DNA from: Chthoniobacter flavus
Lineage (GTDB): Bacteria; Verrucomicrobiota; Verrucomicrobiia; Chthoniobacterales; Terrimicrobiaceae
Direction of reading: 5' to 3'
Assembly: GCA_945863785.1 (NCBI GenBank)
Contig: CAMBAQ010000002.1
Span: 1-26,286, forward strand
Length of the DNA stretch: 26,286 nt
Shown here: piece after piece, positions 21,876 through 26,286 of the stretch
How the letters are laid out: each line of letters opens with the position of its first letter
Position numbering within the stretch: position 1 is the first letter of the stretch
Position numbers and translations under genes: made by a program
Notes under the pieces: model-generated
What the model was told of the DNA's origin: nothing
Databases searched by the model: none
Seen by the model: the letters and a program-made list of their open reading frames with translations, nothing else

Positions 21876-22412
21876 ATGCGCGGGTATTGGCTCATTCTCG
21901 CTTACCTTGGGTTGGCGATGCCTGCCATCGTGAACGCTCAAGTGCAGGAAAAAAAACTGATGGATCGCATCAATTCCCCGGATCGAAATCAAGCAAGCCA
22001 GTTTCAAAATAAGAGCTTTGGATCGACGGGATCGTCTTGGGTGAAATCGGCGTCATTTTTGAGCACGGCCTACCAAGGAGTGAAAGACGCGCGAATCAAG
22101 GGGTATTCAGAAGTGCGGTCTTTTCTAGGGCTCAAAAACCCATGGCTTGGAAAGAAGGTTTATGAGACTGGCTCATCGGCATATCAGTCCCGGGGCAGTG
22201 TTACAGGTAAAGATGAGGCTTATCGCGTTAAGGGAGCCAAGACGGGCTCCTTTTCTCAATCCTCCAAGACCGCTTCCACACCTTCTGCAGCGGTCCCTAC
22301 GCGTGCATTTGGGCTCAAGGGTGCTGCGCAGGGGGCCCTTGATCAAGATTCCAAGATCCACAAGCAAATGACCATTGACGAAGTCCGTGAGTTGTTAAAC
22401 AAATCCCGCTAA
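21876..22412 (+). CDS. Small exported protein of unknown function, Ser/Lys-rich
   Basis: I do not recognise this protein. It starts with GTG at 21873 or, more likely, the ATG at 21876, and has 178-179 residues. A signal peptide (MRGYWLILAYLGLAMPAIVNA) is followed by a basic, serine- and glycine-rich region of low predicted order and a short C-terminal helix MTIDEVRELLNKSR. The pattern suggests an exported, possibly surface-associated protein. It lies between the BsuPI-domain gene and tyrS (10-base gap) and is probably in the same unit. The conserved-looking C-terminal DEVRELLN helix would be the best handle for finding relatives. Confidence 0.7.
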   Translation: MRGYWLILAYLGLAMPAIVNAQVQEKKLMDRINSPDRNQASQFQNKSFGSTGSSWVKSASFLSTAYQGVKDARIKGYSEVRSFLGLKNPWLGKKVYETGSSAYQSRGSVTGKDEAYRVKGAKTGSFSQSSKTASTPSAAVPTRAFGLKGAAQGALDQDSKIHKQMTIDEVRELLNKSR

Positions 22413-22422
22413 TATCCCTTTC

Positions 22423-23586
22423 ATGTCAGATATTTCATTTTTAACGCGCGGATGCGCAAAAGTTATCAGCGAAGAGGAACTCGCCGCCAAGCTTCAGCTA
22501 GGACGACCTCTTCGGGTCAAGCTTGGGGTCGATCCCACGGCGCCCGATATCCATCTCGGCCATAGTATCGCCCTTTCCAAATTGCGTGATTTTCAGGATC
22601 AGGGTCATGAGGCCATCCTGATCATCGGCGACTTCACCGCCATGATCGGCGATCCGAGTGGCCGCTCGGTCACTCGCCCCCAACTCACGCATGATCAAGT
22701 TTTGGCCAACGCGAAGAGTTTCCAAGAACAGGCTTTCAAAATCTTGGATCGCAGCCGCGCCCGCATTGTTTTCAATGGCGAGTGGTTTGAGGGAATGAGT
22801 TTCGAGGAGGTTATCAAGCTCAACAGCCGCGTGACCCTTCAGCAAATGCTCGTGCGCGAGGATTTCCGGTCACGTTTGGATAAAGGGCAACCGATTCGAG
22901 CTCACGAAATCCAATACCCGATCATGCAGGGTTGGGATTCCGTGATGGTGAAGGCCGATGTTGAACTCGGGGGAACGGACCAGCTTTTCAACATCATGGT
23001 GGGTCGTGATCTTCAGCGTGAAGAAGGCTTGCCGCAGCAGGTCGCCATGGTGGTGCCCATTCTGGAGGGCCTTGATGGCCATCAGAAGATGAGCAAGAGC
23101 CTTGGCAACTATGTTGCCCTCACCGATGTCCCCGCCACGATGTTTGGAAAAATAATGAGCATCAGTGATGAGCTCATGGTGCGATATTACGATGTCCTCC
23201 TCCACGAATCCATGCCCGATGGGATGCATCCGATGGAGGCTAAGAAAAGCCTCGCTCGCCGCATCACAGCTCGTTTTCACTGTGAGGAATTGGCGCAAGC
23301 GGCGCTGGAGGATTTTAATACTCGCTTTAGTTCCAAAGATCTCGAGTCAGCCGACCTGCCCGTATTCGTGCCGACCGGCGCAAGGGACTTTATTTCCCTC
23401 GTTGTGGAGGCCTCTGCCGCGTGTTTTCAGGCGACACGCTCTCGTTCCGATGCCCGGCGTCTCATTGAGGGCGGCAGCGTCCAATGGCGTGGGGCCAAGG
23501 TGGTAGATCCCAAATCCTCCTTGCCTGCGGGAGAGTCAGGAATTCTCAAGCTGGATAAAACACGAGCTGTGCGAGTTGGAGCATGA
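22423..23586 (+). CDS. tyrS: Tyrosine--tRNA ligase
   Basis: This 387-residue class I aminoacyl-tRNA synthetase charges tRNA-Tyr in the cytoplasm. The signature HIGH site reads H44-L-G-H47 in PDIHLGHS, and the KMSKS loop is exact at 222-226. The tyrosine pocket region (LGGTDQLFN, 182-190) is intact. A C-terminal S4-like RNA-binding domain (SRSDARRLIEGGSVQWRG) follows. This TyrRS is of the shorter bacterial type that lacks the extended alpha-arch (TyrZ-like). The ATG start has no Shine-Dalgarno sequence (TATCCCTTTCATG), but it closely follows an upstream gene. It ends 6 bases before the TPR gene. Confidence 0.96.
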   Translation: MSDISFLTRGCAKVISEEELAAKLQLGRPLRVKLGVDPTAPDIHLGHSIALSKLRDFQDQGHEAILIIGDFTAMIGDPSGRSVTRPQLTHDQVLANAKSFQEQAFKILDRSRARIVFNGEWFEGMSFEEVIKLNSRVTLQQMLVREDFRSRLDKGQPIRAHEIQYPIMQGWDSVMVKADVELGGTDQLFNIMVGRDLQREEGLPQQVAMVVPILEGLDGHQKMSKSLGNYVALTDVPATMFGKIMSISDELMVRYYDVLLHESMPDGMHPMEAKKSLARRITARFHCEELAQAALEDFNTRFSSKDLESADLPVFVPTGARDFISLVVEASAACFQATRSRSDARRLIEGGSVQWRGAKVVDPKSSLPAGESGILKLDKTRAVRVGA

Positions 23587-23592
23587 TCCCGC

Positions 23593-25329
23593 ATGCACCC
23601 TGTTTTTTATCGGCGTAGACTGACTCCCAACTTCGGTAGTAGGAGGGGTCTCTTTTACAGGCTGATCAAATGGGGGTTCATCGTTTTTATTGGATGCTCG
23701 GTCGTCTCGTTCTTTCGTTCCCAGTTGGCTCAAGCGGAGGCGCAACGGTATTCCGATCTTGCCGTGCAGCAGCTCGCTGCAAACAAAATGCAGGAGGCGC
23801 GTGCCAGTGTGGTTTTAGCACTGGGTTCCTACCCCGAGCACGTTGATGCCTCGCGTTTGCTGGCTCGTTTGCTCGATGCCGAGGGAGATGCTCGCTCGAC
23901 ATACTACCACACCGTTGTCACGAAATCCCGCCGAGCTTCGATAGAGGATTTCAAAAATCTAGCCAAAGCCCTCGTCAAATATGGCGACTACAGTGGAGCG
24001 CAAGTGGTCGCCGAGCGCATCGCGAATCGATGGAAAGAGCCTGCCTACCCGCATTTGATTAAGGCCGAATCTTGCGCAAAACAGGGCGAGGTCTCCGCTC
24101 AGGAAAGTGAACTTCGATTGGCATTGGAGGTGCAGGAAAACCAAGCCACCCTTTCTGCTCTCATCCAATATTTGATGAGCCAGCCCGACTTGCTGCCCGT
24201 TCGCGCCCCAGAAATAGACCGACTCTTGCAAAAGATGGCCAAATTCAACGATGCGCATGGGTTGGAGGCACTTCGTTTGGGGCTTGTGACCCCCGGGCTT
24301 GTTAAAAATGATCGCATGAAGTGGATTGAGCAGTACCGCTCCCATCCTGCCGCCACCTCCGAATCGCTTCTGCTGGCCGATGAACTCCAAACGCAGATAG
24401 ACCCGTCCGCCCGCGTGGGATTGATTCAAGCCCAAGTGAAGCGTGCGTTGAATCTCCGTTTTGATCAAAGGGAACCCGTCATTCGCTGGATGCTCAAAAA
24501 TGACCAACCTGAGGCGGCGCTTGCGATTTTGCCCCTACCGGAGGCTATCCAATCTCGGGAGACGTTTCTGCTTTGGATCGAGGGGGCATCCCGAAGCAAT
24601 CGTTGGAACGAAATCGATGCCGCTCTTCGAAATCCGGCGAACCCGCTTCCCTCCTACGACACTCTACCGTTTCTAGCGCAATCCCTCAAAATGCGCGGGG
24701 ATTCTGCGAATGCGGATACCCTCTATCGGAAGGCTATTGCGCTTCACGAGTCGCATCCTGAGTTTGCGGGTCAGGTTTTTGGGCATCTCATTCTCGCGGG
24801 GGAATGGGCGCTTGTGCAGGAAAATTTAGCCGTCCTTTTTGAAGATCCGACCTTGGCGGTTGGGAATTTCAAATCCCTTGCGTTGCTTGTGAGAAATCAA
24901 AGGGACTCCCAACATTTTTTAGATTTTTTGGAGGGCGCTATTAAAAGCCCCTTCTTGAAAAATGACCCGCTCGTTTTGGATTCGATTGATTCCACCAAGC
25001 TCGCGCTCAAGATGCCAGTTTCTCTGGTTGAATTGGAATCTAGGGCAAACAAGCACTCCAATGATGTCGCTTGCCGGATGACCTATGCGCTTGGGTTGAT
25101 TTGTGAGGGACGCAAGGCCAAAGCGATCTTTGATTTGGAAAACGGAGATCAGCGCGTCAACGCTGCCAACTTGGGGCCATGGCAAAAAGCCATTTTTGCG
25201 AGTGTGCTTGCTGCCAACGATCGCTTGACGGAGGCCCAGAGCCTCGTTGCCGGCATTCCTCCAGATAGTCTCACGATTCAAGAGGCCGCCCTTTTGAACA
25301 GCTTCCTCTCTTCTTCCACGAGGGATTAA
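23593..25329 (+). CDS. Membrane-anchored tetratricopeptide-repeat-like protein
   Basis: This 578-residue protein has a basic N-terminus, one membrane helix (about 25-42) and then a long all-helical region. Several helix pairs fit the TPR pattern, for instance AQRYSDLAVQQLAANKMQEARASVVLALGSYPEH and KMRGDSANADTLYRKAIALHESHPEF, each read over two helices. It faces the periplasm if the helix is an uncleaved anchor. Function is not recognisable; TPR proteins act as scaffolds for complexes. GGAG lies about 11 bases before the ATG at 23593. It is 6 bases after tyrS and 105 bases before the sigma-factor gene, all on the same strand. The number of repeats cannot be counted reliably by eye. Confidence 0.78.
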   Translation: MHPVFYRRRLTPNFGSRRGLFYRLIKWGFIVFIGCSVVSFFRSQLAQAEAQRYSDLAVQQLAANKMQEARASVVLALGSYPEHVDASRLLARLLDAEGDARSTYYHTVVTKSRRASIEDFKNLAKALVKYGDYSGAQVVAERIANRWKEPAYPHLIKAESCAKQGEVSAQESELRLALEVQENQATLSALIQYLMSQPDLLPVRAPEIDRLLQKMAKFNDAHGLEALRLGLVTPGLVKNDRMKWIEQYRSHPAATSESLLLADELQTQIDPSARVGLIQAQVKRALNLRFDQREPVIRWMLKNDQPEAALAILPLPEAIQSRETFLLWIEGASRSNRWNEIDAALRNPANPLPSYDTLPFLAQSLKMRGDSANADTLYRKAIALHESHPEFAGQVFGHLILAGEWALVQENLAVLFEDPTLAVGNFKSLALLVRNQRDSQHFLDFLEGAIKSPFLKNDPLVLDSIDSTKLALKMPVSLVELESRANKHSNDVACRMTYALGLICEGRKAKAIFDLENGDQRVNAANLGPWQKAIFASVLAANDRLTEAQSLVAGIPPDSLTIQEAALLNSFLSSSTRD

Positions 25330-25434
25330 TTTTTTTTTGAACGTTTGCCGTTGAGGGATTGTCCAACTTCAGGACGGATTCTTTTGACTTAATTGCCGAA
25401 GGGGTGCGTTGCGTAACTTTAATAAAACAAAACT

Positions 25435-26280
25435 ATGGCATTTGAAGACACAGATACAGGTTTCCAGTTATATCTCCGACAAATCGGAGAATACCCCCTT
25501 ATTACAGTCGAAGAAGAGGTGGTTCTAGCTCGTCGCATTAAAAAAGGCGATCAAGAGGCTCGTCACAAAATGGTGCGATCCAACCTTCGCCTCGTAGTCA
25601 AAATCGCTCGCGATTACTCGAATTTCGGCTTGCCGTTGCTCGACCTCATTTCCGAGGGGAACATTGGCCTGATGAAGGCGGTCGAGCGTTTTGACCCTCA
25701 AAAAGGCGGCAAGCTCAGCACTTATGCAGCATGGTGGATCAAACAGTCCATCAAGCGTGCTCTGGCTAACCAAAGTAAAACCATCCGCTTGCCCGTGCAC
25801 CTTGTGGATAAAATCGCGAAGCTGCGCCGTGTTTCTGCCCAATTAACAGAGGAACTCGGTCGCGAACCCAGCGACTTAGAGCTTGCCGAAGAGGTCGGTA
25901 TGGCTGAAGCCAAAGTCGCCGCGCTGAAGAGCGCAGCGATCCGTCCCACCTCGTTGGACCAGCCCATCAGTGATGACGACTCGACCGCTTTGGGAGACAT
26001 TATTGGGGACGATCAGGCTTTTGATCCCTATGAAATCCTTCGCGACAAAGATCTTCGCGATGAAGTGGGCGACTTGCTTGATGTCTTGGACGACCGCGAG
26101 CGCAAAATTATCAACTCTCGATTCGGGCTTGATGGTCAGAAGAGCAAGACACTCGAGGAGGTCGGTGTGAAGTTTGGGGTGACGCGCGAGCGCATTCGCC
26201 AACTCCAAAACATTGCACTCCGAAAACTACGCCGCGCATTGAGCAAAAAAGAACGCTCCAAAGCCGATTCGCCAGCTTAG
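25435..26280 (+). CDS. Sigma-70 family RNA polymerase sigma factor (RpoD/SigA-like, short)
   Basis: This 281-residue sigma factor has regions 1.2 to 4.2 but no region 1.1, the size of group 2 (RpoS/SigB-type) factors. Region 1.2 DTGFQLYLRQIGEYPLIT, region 2 (NLRLVVKIARDY...SEGNIGLMKAVERFDP...STYAAWWIKQSIKRAL), region 3 (LTEELGREPSDLELAEEVGM) and region 4.2 (TLEEVGVKFGVTRERIRQLQ) are clear. The -35-contacting R251-E252-R253-I-R255-Q256 is intact. At region 2.4 the residue matching E. coli sigma-70 T440 is K107, while Q437 is conserved as Q104. The start ATG 25435 has no Shine-Dalgarno sequence. The stop codon ends 6 bases before the window edge. It could be the housekeeping factor's paralogue or an RpoS-like factor. 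Confidence 0.93.
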   Translation: MAFEDTDTGFQLYLRQIGEYPLITVEEEVVLARRIKKGDQEARHKMVRSNLRLVVKIARDYSNFGLPLLDLISEGNIGLMKAVERFDPQKGGKLSTYAAWWIKQSIKRALANQSKTIRLPVHLVDKIAKLRRVSAQLTEELGREPSDLELAEEVGMAEAKVAALKSAAIRPTSLDQPISDDDSTALGDIIGDDQAFDPYEILRDKDLRDEVGDLLDVLDDRERKIINSRFGLDGQKSKTLEEVGVKFGVTRERIRQLQNIALRKLRRALSKKERSKADSPA

Positions 26281-26286
26281 TTTTTA

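Noticed and set aside
25305..25339. Possible terminator after the TPR gene (CCTC...GAGG then a T-run)
   Set aside because: The stem is only four base pairs with a long loop, so the T-run alone is not convincing.
25384..25419. Possible promoter of the sigma-factor gene (TTGACT ... TAACTT)
   Set aside because: The spacer is 24 bases, far from 17, and the -10 match is poor.
1..26286. CRISPR array, tRNA, rRNA or insertion sequence
   Set aside because: I saw no regularly spaced repeats, no tRNA-like cloverleaf with a TTCGANNC arm in a gap, no ribosomal RNA sequence and no transposase.

Overview
The window looks like a chromosomal segment of a member of the Verrucomicrobiota. The main evidence is a pair of prepilin-like genes that match the Verru_Chthon cassette families B and D. 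The host of core genes (tyrS, rpsN, acs, class I aldolase, a primary-type sigma factor) and the even base composition fit an ordinary chromosome. I see no plasmid, phage or insertion-sequence genes, no tRNA or rRNA, and no CRISPR array. Most genes that open a transcription unit lack a clear Shine-Dalgarno sequence, while some internal genes of tightly packed units have good ones.

Layout. 1-297 (-): start of a GxxExxY-family gene that runs off the window, preceded by a short degenerate repeat. 349-1550 (-): Verru_Chthon-type prepilin-like proteins D and B, overlapping. 1745-2894 (-): class I fructose-bisphosphate aldolase with a strong intrinsic terminator. 3159-7018 (+): four closely packed genes: GNAT acetyltransferase, circularly permuted ATP-grasp, alpha-E protein, and a squalene/phytoene synthase-like protein. 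The last three overlap one another. 7021-8253 (-): a small four-helix membrane protein and a DUF1826 protein. 8403-10003 (+): fucU and a CorA transporter. 10046-13020 (-): a Fic-like protein whose catalytic histidine is glutamine, overlapping by ATGA with a putative Na+/H+ antiporter. 13193-15919 (-): acs followed directly by a secreted phosphodiester glycosidase-like protein. 15999-17548 (+): a RelE/ParE-like protein overlapping by GTGA with a class V aminotransferase. 17557-19498 (-): histidine phosphatase, an alpha/beta-hydrolase-fold protein that has lost its triad, and rpsN. 19551-21106 (-): a secreted M23 peptidase overlapping a SecD-P1-like exported protein. 21222-26280 (+): BsuPI-domain protein, a small exported protein, tyrS, a TPR membrane protein and a sigma-70 factor.

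Function. The best candidate for an undescribed system is the 3159-7018 cluster. ATP-grasp plus alpha-E pairs are a known predicted peptide/amide-ligase module, usually seen with a transglutaminase-like protein. Here that place is taken by a prenyl-synthase-like protein with both aspartate-rich motifs intact, and a GNAT precedes the set. Three other points stand out: two proteins with enzyme folds but missing catalytic residues (Fic-like and alpha/beta hydrolase-like), a toxin-like protein with no antitoxin coupled to a PLP enzyme, and a two-site direct repeat upstream of the fic-like gene that looks like an operator. All functional statements rest on reading motifs by eye; no database search was possible.
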